Source of the DNA: a candidate division LCP-89 bacterium B3_LCP
Lineage (GTDB): Bacteria > Electryoneota > B3-LCP
NCBI GenBank assembly: GCA_005223185.1
Contig: NJBN01000002.1
Coordinates: 496,001 to 560,000 of the forward strand
Reading direction: 5' to 3'
Length of the DNA: 64,000 bases
Below the pieces are notes generated by a model, which had not been told where the DNA came from, ran no database searches, and saw nothing but the letters and a program-made list of their open reading frames with translations. The translations under genes were made by a program, and so were the position numbers. The first letter of the stretch is position 1. Each line of letters begins with the position of its first letter. Positions 17,902 to 26,297 of this stretch are shown here, in pieces.

Positions 17902-18591
17902 ATGTTACGACTTTTATTCTGCATGGCTTTACCAGCGCTTCTGTTCGCACAGGATGGTTACAACGCTTATAACCACGGCCGCCTGGCACAAGCTTACAAC
18001 CACCTCCAGGGTGGTATCGGGGGACCGGGTGAAATTGATTTCTTGCGGGCTGCTCTGACTACTAATGCCGACAGCGCTGTTGCGGTTTATAGTCAGGTTG
18101 TCCTTTCCAATAGCGGATCTGAGATAAGCAAACGCGCTTTAGACCGCATCAGGCAGTACTATTACGCTCAGGGGTATTACGGCAGAGCGGACGAGATCGC
18201 CAAGGAATTAACCGGTTGGGAATTGCCCCAAAAACGCCTGAGGACGCCTGAATCCACGCCACCACCGCCGTTTGTTCTAACTTCTGAAGTCCATCCAATT
18301 CCTGAGAAACCACAGCAAACAGAAGATGCTAAAACGGAAGATGACAGCGCTCTATATGGTTTGCAGGTAGGTGCCTTTTCCAATAAAACTAACGCACAGA
18401 ATTTAAAGAAAGACCTGGAGAGATTAGGCTACAGAATCGAAATCCTGTCACCGGCCGACAACCCTACCAACCTGTATATGATTAGAGCTGTTGGTTACAG
18501 CTCAGTTGAAGAAGCATTCGCTGCTGCGGAGAAAATCCAGGCGAAATTCAATCTGAAACCAGTCGTGATCTCTTTGAATGGGGAGGAGTAG
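17902..18591 (+). CDS. Secreted SPOR domain protein
   Basis: 229 residues with a short signal peptide (LLFCMALPALLFAQ), a helical part with TPR character (AAL TTNADSAVAVYSQV and GYYGRADEIAKELTG), a Pro-rich linker and a C-terminal SPOR domain (YGLQVGAFSNKTNAQNLKKD to PVVISLNGEE). SPOR domains bind denuded peptidoglycan, mainly at the division site, so a role at the septum or wall is likely. It ends the miaB-lapAB run; a repeat-rich gap follows. Confidence 0.85.
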   Translation: MLRLLFCMALPALLFAQDGYNAYNHGRLAQAYNHLQGGIGGPGEIDFLRAALTTNADSAVAVYSQVVLSNSGSEISKRALDRIRQYYYAQGYYGRADEIAKELTGWELPQKRLRTPESTPPPPFVLTSEVHPIPEKPQQTEDAKTEDDSALYGLQVGAFSNKTNAQNLKKDLERLGYRIEILSPADNPTNLYMIRAVGYSSVEEAFAAAEKIQAKFNLKPVVISLNGEE

Positions 18592-18644
18592 GGATTATAT
18601 ATCGTAGTCTGTATAGGTGGGTTTATCTAAACAGTTATTCACCG

Positions 18645-18761
18645 CCCGGAAATAAATTTCCAGGCTAATTTAATGCTGTCCCGCAAAGCGGGACGCTTAA
18701 ATGCCTTTACATCCGTCGGCCGACGGATAGAAATTAAATAGCTCGGGAATTTATTCCCGAG
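18645..18761 (+). repeat. MITE-like nested hairpin element, copy 1
   Basis: About 117 bases with imperfect terminal inverted repeats: CCCGGAAATAAATTTCC then AGGCTAATTTAA at one end and TTAAATAGCTCGGG with AATTTATTCCCGAG at the other. Inside are two more palindromes, GTCCCGC-AAA-GCGGGAC and ATCCGTCGGCCGACGGAT. A full copy in the opposite orientation lies at 39434-39543 and a half copy at 22914-22967. No transposase is encoded. Confidence 0.8.
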
Positions 18762-18839
18762 TAACAGAATAGAATAAATATTGTCAGATCTAGCTTTTGT
18801 CGACAATGGCCGGTCACTTAGCTTTACATCAAAACTACT

Positions 18840-19619
18840 ATGACTTACAATACAAACTCCAAAACCTTAAAACTTCAAACCGCCATGGTTTACGGCCCTG
18901 TGGGATCGAGGCGCATCGGTCTCTCACTGGGCGTGAATATCAGTCCGGTATCGGAGAAATTCTGCAGTTTCAACTGCGTCTATTGTCACTACGGGTGGAC
19001 GGACACGCTATCTTTGGATGCCACGAAACATCAGGGTAAACTACCCGGCGTGGACGATTTAACCAGGCAGCTCGAAGAGTATAAAGTTGACCGCTATCTG
19101 CTGGATCATATCACCTTTTCCGGCAATGGTGAAGCTACCTATCATCCTGATTTCGGCAGGGCTGTTGACATTGTTATCGAATTTCGTGATAAGTATGTTC
19201 CTCAAAGCAAGACGGCTATCCTGTCCAATTCATCTATGGTCATGAAACAGGAAGTCAGGGAAGCGCTTAAGAAGCTTGACCGTTGCATCATGAAACTTGA
19301 CGCCGGTGATGAAGTTACCTTTCGCAAGGTAAACCGCCCGCCTTCCCAACTTCGATTTGAAGACATAATAGCTGGTTTGCGAGAGCTGAAAAAATTTGAA
19401 ACTCAGTCAATCTTTCTAGACGGGAGCGTCTCCAATTCCAGCGATGAAGCAGTCGATTCCTGGATTAAAGTTATGCTTGAACTTAAACCCTATTCTATGC
19501 AGATATATACCCTTGATCGTGCTCCGGCAGATGATAGATTACAGCCGGTCAGTCGCGAACGTATGCGCGACATTTTCTTGAAAACCAAAAAAGCAGGTCT
19601 GCCAGTTAACTTATATTAA
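18840..19619 (+). CDS. Radical SAM protein, COG0731 (TYW1-like) type
   Basis: 259 residues with the radical-SAM cluster motif CSFNCVYC (Cys42, Cys46, Cys49), the upstream [16 protein letters not shown] segment and [13 protein letters not shown], all features of the COG0731 group related to wyosine synthase. Bacterial members are of unknown substrate, probably modifying tRNA or acting as an activating enzyme. The start ATG at 18840 follows a repeat-rich 248-base gap; ATG 18885 is an alternative. ltaE starts two bases after the stop. Confidence 0.82.
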   Translation: MTYNTNSKTLKLQTAMVYGPVGSRRIGLSLGVNISPVSEKFCSFNCVYCHYGWTDTLSLDATKHQGKLPGVDDLTRQLEEYKVDRYLLDHITFSGNGEATYHPDFGRAVDIVIEFRDKYVPQSKTAILSNSSMVMKQEVREALKKLDRCIMKLDAGDEVTFRKVNRPPSQLRFEDIIAGLRELKKFETQSIFLDGSVSNSSDEAVDSWIKVMLELKPYSMQIYTLDRAPADDRLQPVSRERMRDIFLKTKKAGLPVNLY

Positions 19620-19621
19620 AG

Positions 19622-20659
19622 ATGAAGATAATAGATCTGCGTTCTGATACAGTTACCAAACCCACGACAGAGATGCGTGAAGTCATTGCCACTGCTGAAG
19701 TCGGTGATGATGTTTTCGGTGATGATCCTACAGTCAATAAGCTGCAGGATAAAACCGCTCATCTTCTGGGCAAGGAAGCCGCTCTCTTCGTCCCTTCCGG
19801 AACGATGGCGAACCAGGTATCCATCAAAGCGCACACTCAGCCCGGCGATGAGGTTCTGATCGAGGCTGATGCGCACGTATTCAACTACGAAAGCGGTGCG
19901 CCTGCATTTCTGTCTGGAGTTACCCTGCACAGGTTGTCCGGTGTGCGGGGAGTTTTCACTGCTGAACAGGTGGAAGAAGCCATCCGTCCCGGTGATCATC
20001 ACTTCGCGCCCACGCGTTTGGTAATGATCGAGAATACCAATAACCGAGCCGGCGGCACCATCTTTCCGGTTGCAGAGATGCAACGAATTCGCGACACCGC
20101 GTCGCGTTTTGATTTATCAGTGCATTTAGATGGAGCGCGCTTGTGGAACGCCAGCGCCGCGACCGGCTTAGACCCGCGAAACTGGACGGATTTAGCGGAT
20201 TCCGTATCCGTTTGCCTGTCGAAAGGGTTGGGTTGTCCGGTGGGGTCTTTGATTGCCGGATCTGCTGAATTCATTGACCGCTGCCACCGCTACCGCAAAG
20301 TCTTCGGAGGTGGAATGAGGCAGGCTGGCATTCTGGCTGCAGCAGGAATTTATGCCTTGGACAACCATAGGGAAAGAATGGTGGATGACCACCGCAACTG
20401 CCGACTTTTAGCCGACGCCATATATCACCTTCCAGGGACTGTTATAGACTTACAAGCTGTTCACACAAACATATTGATCGTAGAACTGACAGAAGACGCT
20501 CCCTTCGACGGTCCCGGAATGGTTAAAGCGCTGAAAGAGGTTGGCGTCTGGATTACTTCCGGCGCTCTCAACAAGGTGCGGCTGGTTACGCATTTGGATG
20601 TTTCTACCGAAGATGTGGAAGATGCTGTTGACAGAATACGAAGAGTTTGGAGTGTTTGA
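19622..20659 (+). CDS. ltaE: Low-specificity L-threonine aldolase
   Basis: PLP enzyme of 345 residues that splits threonine or allo-threonine to glycine and acetaldehyde. [12 protein letters not shown] opens the protein, followed by [38 protein letters not shown]-like [11 protein letters not shown] and the PLP lysine in [12 protein letters not shown] (about Lys200). All are typical of the beta-eliminating lyase/aldolase family, and length is normal. It is probably co-transcribed with the preceding radical SAM gene. Confidence 0.93.
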   Translation: MKIIDLRSDTVTKPTTEMREVIATAEVGDDVFGDDPTVNKLQDKTAHLLGKEAALFVPSGTMANQVSIKAHTQPGDEVLIEADAHVFNYESGAPAFLSGVTLHRLSGVRGVFTAEQVEEAIRPGDHHFAPTRLVMIENTNNRAGGTIFPVAEMQRIRDTASRFDLSVHLDGARLWNASAATGLDPRNWTDLADSVSVCLSKGLGCPVGSLIAGSAEFIDRCHRYRKVFGGGMRQAGILAAAGIYALDNHRERMVDDHRNCRLLADAIYHLPGTVIDLQAVHTNILIVELTEDAPFDGPGMVKALKEVGVWITSGALNKVRLVTHLDVSTEDVEDAVDRIRRVWSV

Positions 20660-20692
20660 GAATAATATAGAGTAATCTTTAGAGTATTACCC

Positions 20693-21697
20693 ATGCCCCC
20701 ACCCACAGAAAAACTACTGCAGGAACTGAATCCGGGTGAACACTTCACCGGTTTCGTGGCCATACGTGTCCTGCACGTTCGCCAGAAGAGAGATGGATCT
20801 CCCTATCTAGCGCTGGAATTTTCCGACAGATCGGGAAGAATGTCCGGCAACGTCTGGGATAACGTCGAGGAATTCAAGAAAGTCCTGAAAGTAGGGCAGG
20901 TGGTCAAACTCCACGGGAGCATCACCACCTATCAGGACAAAAAGCAGATCACCATAGAAAAACTGCGTCCCGCACGACCCGAAGATCCGGTAGATAAAAC
21001 CCGCCTAATACAGACCAGCCAGCGTTCTCAGGACGAGATGCGGCGCCACCTGCGCCGGCTGATCGAAGGCGTAGAAAATGCGGATATTCGTAGCTTTCTG
21101 CGGCGTTTCTTCGATGATCCGGAAATATCGGAAAAATACTTCGATGCTCCGGCGGGAAAATTATGGCATCACGCCTACTTGGGCGGTCTAGCTGAACACT
21201 CCCTGAACATGGCGGAAATTCTGTTGAAGGTATCAGAATTTTATCCCAACGCCAACCGTGATCTGCTGGTTACAGGTGCGCTACTGCACGATATCGGTAA
21301 AATTTACGAATACCAATGGGACGTTTCTATAGACTTTTCCGATAGAGGCAGACTGATCGGACACATTGTCATCGGGCAGGAGTTACTGAATTTACATCGT
21401 CAGAAAGACCCTGAGATGCCCGAGGAGATCTGGAATCAGATTATACACATGGTGCTGTCGCATCAGGGTAAATACGAACATAAAACACCAATATTGCCAG
21501 CGACTCTGGAAGCGGTTCTGCTTTACTGCGCCGATCTGATGGATTCTAAAGCCAATGCCTTTAATCGCATCATCCAGCGCTCAAGAGAACAGGGAGACCG
21601 CTGGTCGGAATACATCAAACTCGCCGATACCTTCCTGTTTGCAGGTGATGAAGAGCCCCAGAAGGGCGAAGGATCGCAGGAAGATACTCTATTCTGA
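20693..21697 (+). CDS. 3'-5' exoribonuclease, YhaM family (OB fold plus HD domain)
   Basis: 334 residues. The N-terminal OB fold (FTGFVAIRVLHVRQKRDGSP to GSITTYQDKKQITIEKLRP) precedes an HD domain with HHAYLGGLAEHSLNMAEI and LLHDIGK, then a conserved MVLSHQGKYE. This two-domain plan is that of YhaM and CBF1, which degrade RNA or single-stranded DNA ends. The protein should be cytoplasmic. The 33-base gap from ltaE leaves operon membership possible. Confidence 0.9.
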   Translation: MPPPTEKLLQELNPGEHFTGFVAIRVLHVRQKRDGSPYLALEFSDRSGRMSGNVWDNVEEFKKVLKVGQVVKLHGSITTYQDKKQITIEKLRPARPEDPVDKTRLIQTSQRSQDEMRRHLRRLIEGVENADIRSFLRRFFDDPEISEKYFDAPAGKLWHHAYLGGLAEHSLNMAEILLKVSEFYPNANRDLLVTGALLHDIGKIYEYQWDVSIDFSDRGRLIGHIVIGQELLNLHRQKDPEMPEEIWNQIIHMVLSHQGKYEHKTPILPATLEAVLLYCADLMDSKANAFNRIIQRSREQGDRWSEYIKLADTFLFAGDEEPQKGEGSQEDTLF

Positions 21698-21730
21698 CAA
21701 AGCATTCAAAAATATATAACTGGAATAACC

Positions 21731-22780
21731 ATGGAACTGAAAAAATTATTGAAAGATCTGTGTAATGCCTTCGGACCATCCGGTTTTGAGGAGGACGTGC
21801 GGGCACTAATCAGAGAACAGGTAGAACCTATTGCCGATAAGGTGGAAGAAGATGCCTTGGGGAACATGACCGCCTGGAAGAAGGGTGAATCTGACCGAGT
21901 GGTATTGATTGATGCTCACACGGATGAAGTCGGCATAATGATTTCGCATGTGGATGATAAGGGTTTCTTGAGGTTTGCCACTTTGGGCGGATGGGATGCG
22001 CGGCAATTCCCGGGAACCAGAGTAACGCTTAAAACCAAAAGCGGCTTCGTGCCTGGTGCTATCGGTTTTACGCCGCCGCATATAACCAAACCCGAAGAGA
22101 GATCAAAGGCCATCCCCACTGAGAATTTGGCTATAGATATAGGGGTAAAATCCAAAGATGAGGCTGCAGAACTGGGTATCGTACCCGGTACACCCGGAAT
22201 TTTGGACGGTCCTTTCGTCTCACTTCCCGGTAATCGTGCTATGGCTAAAGCGTTCGATGACCGCGCCGGATGTGCTGCCGCCATCAAAGTGATGGAAGAA
22301 TTCAGTGATACAAAATTACCGTTTACTCTGGCAGTCAACTTTGCCACCAGCGAAGAACTGGGCTTAAGAGGCGCCAAGGTTTCTTCCTACCGCATTGCAC
22401 CTGAGATTGCGCTGGTTTTAGAAACCACAACAGCAGGCGATTTTCCCGGCGTTCCTGGACATCTATCCCCCTGCATCATGAGTGATGGCGTTGCTTTGAC
22501 CGTTGCTGATAGAACAATGCTGACTTCACCTAAAATGCTTCGTTTCCTGCAGGAAGTTGCACAGAAAAACGAAATTCCCCACCAGTTGAAACAACCTCTC
22601 TTCGGCGGTACCAACGCTGGTGAGATACATCTTTCCAGATCCGGTGTATTGACCGGAGTCTTAGCAGTACCCGGCCGTTACATCCACGGACCATCCTCCG
22701 TCATCGACCTGCATGATTTAGATTGCATGATCAAGTTGGCTATAGCTGCCATAAAAGAGATACCCAAGCGGTTGATGTGA
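21731..22780 (+). CDS. M42 family metallo-aminopeptidase (FrvX-like)
   Basis: 349 residues of the M42 glutamyl/aminopeptidase family. Metal and catalytic motifs are present: IDAHTDEVGIMI, AFDDRAGCAAAI, ATSEELGLRGAKVSS (with the general base Glu), and a terminal GRYIHGPSSVIDLHD. These form large tetrahedral cytosolic peptidases that trim peptides. The stop at 22780 is followed by repeats and convergent minus-strand genes. Confidence 0.93.
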   Translation: MELKKLLKDLCNAFGPSGFEEDVRALIREQVEPIADKVEEDALGNMTAWKKGESDRVVLIDAHTDEVGIMISHVDDKGFLRFATLGGWDARQFPGTRVTLKTKSGFVPGAIGFTPPHITKPEERSKAIPTENLAIDIGVKSKDEAAELGIVPGTPGILDGPFVSLPGNRAMAKAFDDRAGCAAAIKVMEEFSDTKLPFTLAVNFATSEELGLRGAKVSSYRIAPEIALVLETTTAGDFPGVPGHLSPCIMSDGVALTVADRTMLTSPKMLRFLQEVAQKNEIPHQLKQPLFGGTNAGEIHLSRSGVLTGVLAVPGRYIHGPSSVIDLHDLDCMIKLAIAAIKEIPKRLM

Positions 22781-22850
22781 TAGGTTCGGGGGGGAGGATA
22801 GGCATTCTTGCCTGTCAGATAAGAATATCTAACCTCCCCAATGAGAACAA

Positions 22851-22897
22851 CATCAGGTCATACTTCCCGCCTTCGGCGTCCAAGACCTGACGCAACA
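22851..22897 (-). repeat. Dispersed TCAGGTC hairpin repeat, copy 1
   Basis: An inverted repeat of about 47 bases: on the minus strand GTTGCGTCAGGTCTTG, a 17-base spacer and then ATGACCTGATG. The same arms recur at 55634-55678. It lies between the convergent M42 and GGQ genes and might also help to end transcription. Confidence 0.6.
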
Positions 22898-22913
22898 TGT
22901 AAACCATCCGAAA

Positions 22914-22967
22914 GTGTCCCGCTTGCGGGACAGCATAAAAATAGCCCGGAAATTGATTTTCGGGCTG
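22914..22967 (-). repeat. MITE-like nested hairpin element, half copy
   Basis: On the minus strand it matches the first half of the element at 18645: AGCCCGAAAATCAATTTCCGG, then GGCTATTTTTATGCTG, then the GTCCCGC-A-AGCGGGAC hairpin. The second half with the GTCGGCCGAC palindrome is missing. Confidence 0.65.
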
Positions 22968-22988
22968 TATTACCTTCCATATAAGAAG

Positions 22989-23327
22989 CTAATCGGAATC
23001 CACCTTCCGCCGCAGATCCTTCAACCTGGAGCGATGTTTCTTATTATCCAATCGCTTTTTCCTCACATAAGCGGGAATTCTGGTGGGAACACGCAATTTG
23101 GCAGGACGATGGCGCTCTCGAAGCTTCTTCAGCAGGCGCTCTAAAGCTAACTGACGATTGCGGTATTGGGAGCGATGTTCCCTGGCGATGGCAGTTATCC
23201 CTGTAGGTACATGGATAGCCTTGACGCCAGTTGCACTCCTGTTGGCGTGCTGTCCACCGGGCCCACCGGTAGTGAATGATTCATAACGGATATTATTCTT
23301 GATATCCGCAAGGTCAATTGAGTACAC
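22989..23327 (-). CDS. Stand-alone GGQ-domain release factor-like protein
   Basis: 112 residues made of only the RF-1 catalytic domain: TTGGPGGQHANRSATGVKAI carries the GGQ loop that hydrolyses peptidyl-tRNA, followed by a basic tail rich in Arg and Lys (VRKKRLDNKKHRSRLKDLRR). There is no codon-recognition domain, so it resembles ArfB/YaeJ or PrfH-type rescue factors. The start is GTG at 23327, with AGAGGA four bases upstream. Which rescue substrate it uses is unknown. Confidence 0.85.
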   Translation of the reverse strand: MYSIDLADIKNNIRYESFTTGGPGGQHANRSATGVKAIHVPTGITAIAREHRSQYRNRQLALERLLKKLRERHRPAKLRVPTRIPAYVRKKRLDNKKHRSRLKDLRRKVDSD

Positions 23328-23394
23328 GATCCTCTAACCGCAAAGTTGGGAAACCAACCTCTGAAAGAAAGCAGATTAACAGTAAATACGCCGC

Positions 23395-23967
23395 TTAGTA
23401 CTGTTTAATAGTATCGATCAACGGAGTATCTAAGATAATTCTCTCGTCAGCTTCACGCTCAAGGTCCAAACCTCTAGGCATCTTGGGGCAGTATGCTAAA
23501 TGAACGACCACGGATTCGTTTTTAGCGATGCGGGCAGCAGGACTGAAGTCATCATCAGCCGCTAAGAGTACAGCATGCTGAATTTCCTTGCGAGCAGCTA
23601 AGGATATCAGGTCAATTGACAACTGCACGTCGACCCCTTTCTGCACGTAGTCCGCGTTACCATGATCGTCGTAAACGCGCATCACTTTGCCTTTGCGAAC
23701 TTCGAATCTTGGGTGAAATTCGAGTGCTTTCAAGAAGCGGTGCTTGTTGTCGAAGCGTTCTCGATCTTGAGGTGTGGGGGTTGTGGGTAAGTAGGGGAGA
23801 GCTCCGTAATAGTATGTTCGCAATAAAGCTATCTCTTCTGACGAAGTTTCACGAGCTTGACGCCAGAGGAATTCCGATAGCTTTTTAAAGTCAATTCTTA
23901 CGTTAGATAAACGAATTTCACGAACTTTTTCAAGATACTCTCCATCGATGAAGATTGCACAGCGCAC
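23395..23967 (-). CDS. NYN domain (LabA/DUF88-like) putative RNase
   Basis: 190 residues with the PIN-like NYN fold: CAIFIDGEYLEKV near the N-terminus, DVQLSIDLISLAA in the middle and LLAADDDFSPAARIAKNESV later. The acidic residues in these three motifs form the usual metal site of NYN ribonucleases. The start is GTG at 23967, with GAGGT seven bases upstream. Function beyond probable RNA cleavage is unknown. Members are common as single genes. Confidence 0.85.
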   Translation of the reverse strand: MRCAIFIDGEYLEKVREIRLSNVRIDFKKLSEFLWRQARETSSEEIALLRTYYYGALPYLPTTPTPQDRERFDNKHRFLKALEFHPRFEVRKGKVMRVYDDHGNADYVQKGVDVQLSIDLISLAARKEIQHAVLLAADDDFSPAARIAKNESVVVHLAYCPKMPRGLDLEREADERIILDTPLIDTIKQY

Positions 23968-24068
23968 GATTTTACCTCATAATATGTGTACATCCGGGCA
24001 TTCCAATAGCATTAATAGCATCCCGGATTTGAGTAATTTCAATAACTTCAATCTGTAAACTTGGTACG

Positions 24069-24100
24069 ATAAGCACAGGCAATAGTTTGCCTGTGCTTAT
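24069..24100. terminator. Long perfect hairpin downstream of tRNA-Pro
   Basis: ATAAGCACAGGCAA pairs perfectly with TTGCCTGTGCTTAT (14 base pairs) around a four-base loop. It lies on the 3' side of the minus-strand tRNA, so a transcription end or processing role is likely, but no T-run follows on either strand. Confidence 0.45.
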
Positions 24101-24110
24101 CATTAGTGTT

Positions 24111-24170
24111 TTGTCGGGGCGACTGGATTTTCCCATAGGGACTCCTATGGAGGAACCAGCGACCTCATGT
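24111..24170 (-). pseudogene. Broken duplicate of the tRNA-Pro 3' half
   Basis: Twenty bases, TTGTCGGGGCGACTGGATTT, are repeated exactly 60 bases from the same sequence in the functional tRNA (24171-24190). In this copy the T-loop is then split by about 22 bases that include the palindrome CCATAGG-GACT-CCTATGG, after which GAACCAGCGAC resumes. The anticodon arm is missing, so it cannot be a working tRNA. Confidence 0.7.
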
Positions 24171-24173
24171 TTG

Positions 24174-24247
24174 TCGGGGCGACTGGATTTGAACCAGCGA
24201 CTCCATACTCCCGAAGCATGTGCGCTACCGGACTGCGCTACGCCCCG
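24174..24247 (-). tRNA. tRNA-Pro (anticodon CGG)
   Basis: On the minus strand the 74 bases fold as a full cloverleaf: acceptor CGGGGCG pairs with CGCCCCG (7 of 7), D-arm GCGC/GCGC, anticodon arm CATGC-TTCGGGA-GTATG (one G-U pair) with anticodon CGG, and T-arm GCTGG-TTCAAAT-CCAGT. The discriminator is A and CCA is not encoded. The overall sequence closely resembles bacterial tRNA-Pro. Confidence 0.95.
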
Positions 24248-24261
24248 AAATGAAAGTATGA

Positions 24262-24290
24262 ATTATGAAGTATTAATTATAAATAAACAA
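24262..24290 (-). promoter_or_regulatory. Candidate promoter of tRNA-Pro
   Basis: On the minus strand TTGTTT (24285-24290), 17 bases, then CATAAT (24262-24267). Transcription would begin about ten bases before the mature tRNA 5' end. The region is very A+T rich, so the match is weak evidence. Confidence 0.35.
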
Positions 24291-24377
24291 AATCTGAAAG
24301 AATAAATATAACATAATAATCTGACGCAAGCAAGGACGATCTATCGCTAACACTCATTGGCATTATGCAATATCAGC

Positions 24378-24884
24378 TTAATGAACCCCCAACAACGCTT
24401 TTGTTGCTGTAGATCCACCTACCACCACGCTGGTTACTATGATACCTGCTAACAGTATCCCTAAAGTGATAATTGGCAGAGATAACCGGAATCTGACTCC
24501 GAAGACGAATGCCGCCAGAGCGCCCGTCCAGGCTCCTGTGCCGGGAAGGGGCGTTGCTACAAATAACAGTAATCCTAATGCTTCATAACGCTCTATCAAT
24601 TTCCCCTTGCGCCTGGTGCGAGCGAACAACCAGTTAAAGAACTTATCGAAGATCACCCAGCGGCGCAGGTAATTCGCTGATGGTTCCAGCAGCAGTAAGA
24701 TCGGTATTACCGGTATGAAATTACCTATTACCGACCACACGAAAGCCCCCTGCCAACTCATTCCTCCAGCTAAGATAGCCCAGGGAATCGAGCCGCGCAG
24801 TTCCAGAATAGGCAGTGAAGCCAGACTTAACGCAATCCAATGTGAAGGAATCCCTGAGAAAAACGCTGCAACCTGTTCAGCCAT
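24378..24884 (-). CDS. Small multidrug export family membrane protein (COG2426)
   Basis: 168 residues with four or five membrane helices. LPILELRGSIPWAI in the first part and LFVATPLPGTGAWTGALAAF in the second are the recognised motifs of the Sm_multidrug_ex family. The name is historical and the substrate is not established. It overlaps the upstream PCMT gene by eight bases, so it is the last gene of a three-gene operon (glycosyltransferase, PCMT, exporter). Confidence 0.85.
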   Translation of the reverse strand: MAEQVAAFFSGIPSHWIALSLASLPILELRGSIPWAILAGGMSWQGAFVWSVIGNFIPVIPILLLLEPSANYLRRWVIFDKFFNWLFARTRRKGKLIERYEALGLLLFVATPLPGTGAWTGALAAFVFGVRFRLSLPIITLGILLAGIIVTSVVVGGSTATKALLGVH

Positions 24885-25548
24885 TTGCTGACCAACCTTC
24901 CCGCCCTATTAATGGGACGAAAACGCATCCACCTGCGTTGCGGCTTTCGTATCCCGTTTCGTGGCGATTTATAACCATCAGATCCTGTCTATACCTATCC
25001 CCGACGGGGACTACCATGATACCTCCGTCAGCCAATTGCCTCTTCAACGAATCGGGCACGTCCGGTGATCCTGCTGTAACGATGATTCGATCATAAGGTG
25101 CGAATTCATCCCAGCCAATGGTGCCGTCTCCGTAGCGCAATAACACGTTTGAATATCCTAACTTTTCCAGTACTTTTCGTGCTTGCTGCGATAAGTTATA
25201 GGATCGTTCAATCGTGAAGACTTTTCCGGCAAGTTCTGCCAATATTGCTGTTTGATAGCCTGAACCGGTTCCTATCTCCAGCACCTTTTCAGTCCCCTGA
25301 AGGTTGAGTTCCTGAGTCATAAGGGCTACCATAAAGGGTTGGCTGATAGTTTGTCCATCACCTATCGGCAGAGGAGAATCGTCATAAGCTCGGCTTTGCA
25401 GCGCTTCGCTGATGAATGATTCCCGGCGAACTTCACCCATGACCCTGAGAACGCGCTGGTCGCTTATCTGACGGCTTTCCAACTGTTCGACTATCATCCG
25501 CTGGCGGGCTCGCCCTACACCTCTAATTTCACTGTTGGAATTATTCAT
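24877..25548 (-). CDS. pcm: Protein-L-isoaspartate O-methyltransferase
   Basis: PCMT repairs L-isoaspartyl residues in aged proteins with S-adenosylmethionine. ATG 25548 gives 223 residues and overlaps the end of the glycosyltransferase by eight bases; an earlier ATG at 25563 lies further inside that gene. Key motifs are DSPLPIGDGQTISQPFMVA, the SAM-binding VLEIGTGSGYQTAILAELAG and the VTAGSPDVPDSL motif III. All are intact and the length is normal. Confidence 0.94.
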   Translation of the reverse strand: MNNSNSEIRGVGRARQRMIVEQLESRQISDQRVLRVMGEVRRESFISEALQSRAYDDSPLPIGDGQTISQPFMVALMTQELNLQGTEKVLEIGTGSGYQTAILAELAGKVFTIERSYNLSQQARKVLEKLGYSNVLLRYGDGTIGWDEFAPYDRIIVTAGSPDVPDSLKRQLADGGIMVVPVGDRYRQDLMVINRHETGYESRNAGGCVFVPLIGREGWSANG

Positions 25549-26218
25549 AAAACGAACGAGCAAATAGCTTTAAGAATCGGATCGTTTCCGGTACTTTTCT
25601 TAGATAACTGGTTTCACCCTGGTAAACCGCGAGGATAGGAATCCAGCCGATTCTGTAGTTAGTTTTCCAGGAACGCAAGATCATCTCAACTTCAATCTCG
25701 TAACTCTCTGATTTCAAATTCAGCGGTTTCAACATACTGGTTCTGACTGCTCGGTAGCCACACTGGATGTCCGGTAAATTCAATCCCGTTCGCCAGGAGA
25801 GCAGTAGAGAACTGGTATGGTTGGAAAATCGCCTTAATAAAGGCATGTCACCCTGATCATGAGATCTGTTACCAATAATCAGATCACACATATCGCGAGA
25901 AGCTTCCTTCTGAAATGCGGGTATCATTTTAGGGTCGTGCTGACCATCAGAATCCAGGCAGATGACCCAATCAGAATCCTGTACTACAGAATGCATGAAC
26001 GCCTCCCGCAAAGCCGTCCCTTTGCCGCCGTTGGTCAATCGTTGTTGCAGAACAGCACCAGTCTCTTCAACCAGTTTTCCGGTATCATCCTCCGAACCAT
26101 CATCAACTACCAGAATGCGGTTCTCCTGGATATACGCTGATACTCCGCTTACGACCTCTTGTATGGTGTCAGCGGCATTGAAGGCGGGTATAACTGCAGA
26201 CCAACGATTCGGCTTCAT
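25541..26218 (-). CDS. Family 2 glycosyltransferase (dolichyl-phosphate-sugar type)
   Basis: 225 residues of a GT-A fold: WSAVIPAFNAADTIQEVV, the nucleotide-binding ILVVDDGSEDDTG, TNGGKGTALREAF and the metal-binding CLDSDGQHDPKMI. It resembles bacterial polyprenyl-phosphate mannose or glucose synthases but has no membrane helix. It lies first in an operon with PCMT and an exporter and has a consensus promoter upstream. The acceptor is unknown. Confidence 0.9.
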   Translation of the reverse strand: MKPNRWSAVIPAFNAADTIQEVVSGVSAYIQENRILVVDDGSEDDTGKLVEETGAVLQQRLTNGGKGTALREAFMHSVVQDSDWVICLDSDGQHDPKMIPAFQKEASRDMCDLIIGNRSHDQGDMPLLRRFSNHTSSLLLSWRTGLNLPDIQCGYRAVRTSMLKPLNLKSESYEIEVEMILRSWKTNYRIGWIPILAVYQGETSYLRKVPETIRFLKLFARSFYE

Positions 26219-26234
26219 CTTATTAAAAGATTAA

Positions 26235-26263
26235 AATGTACAAAAATTATTGGCACTTGTCAA
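26235..26263 (-). promoter_or_regulatory. Promoter of the glycosyltransferase-PCMT-exporter operon
   Basis: On the minus strand TTGACA (26258-26263), 17 bases, then TACATT (26235-26240), with G before the second box and C before the first. The leader to the ATG at 26218 would be about 10 bases, which is short; the -10 position is still compatible with the start. Confidence 0.65.
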
Positions 26264-26297
26264 GTCGTTTCCGCAGAATACGGCAATTTCATATCGC

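Noticed and set aside
24087-24305. Frame across tRNA-Pro and its duplicate
   Set aside because: It overlaps the tRNA on the other strand and has no coding character.
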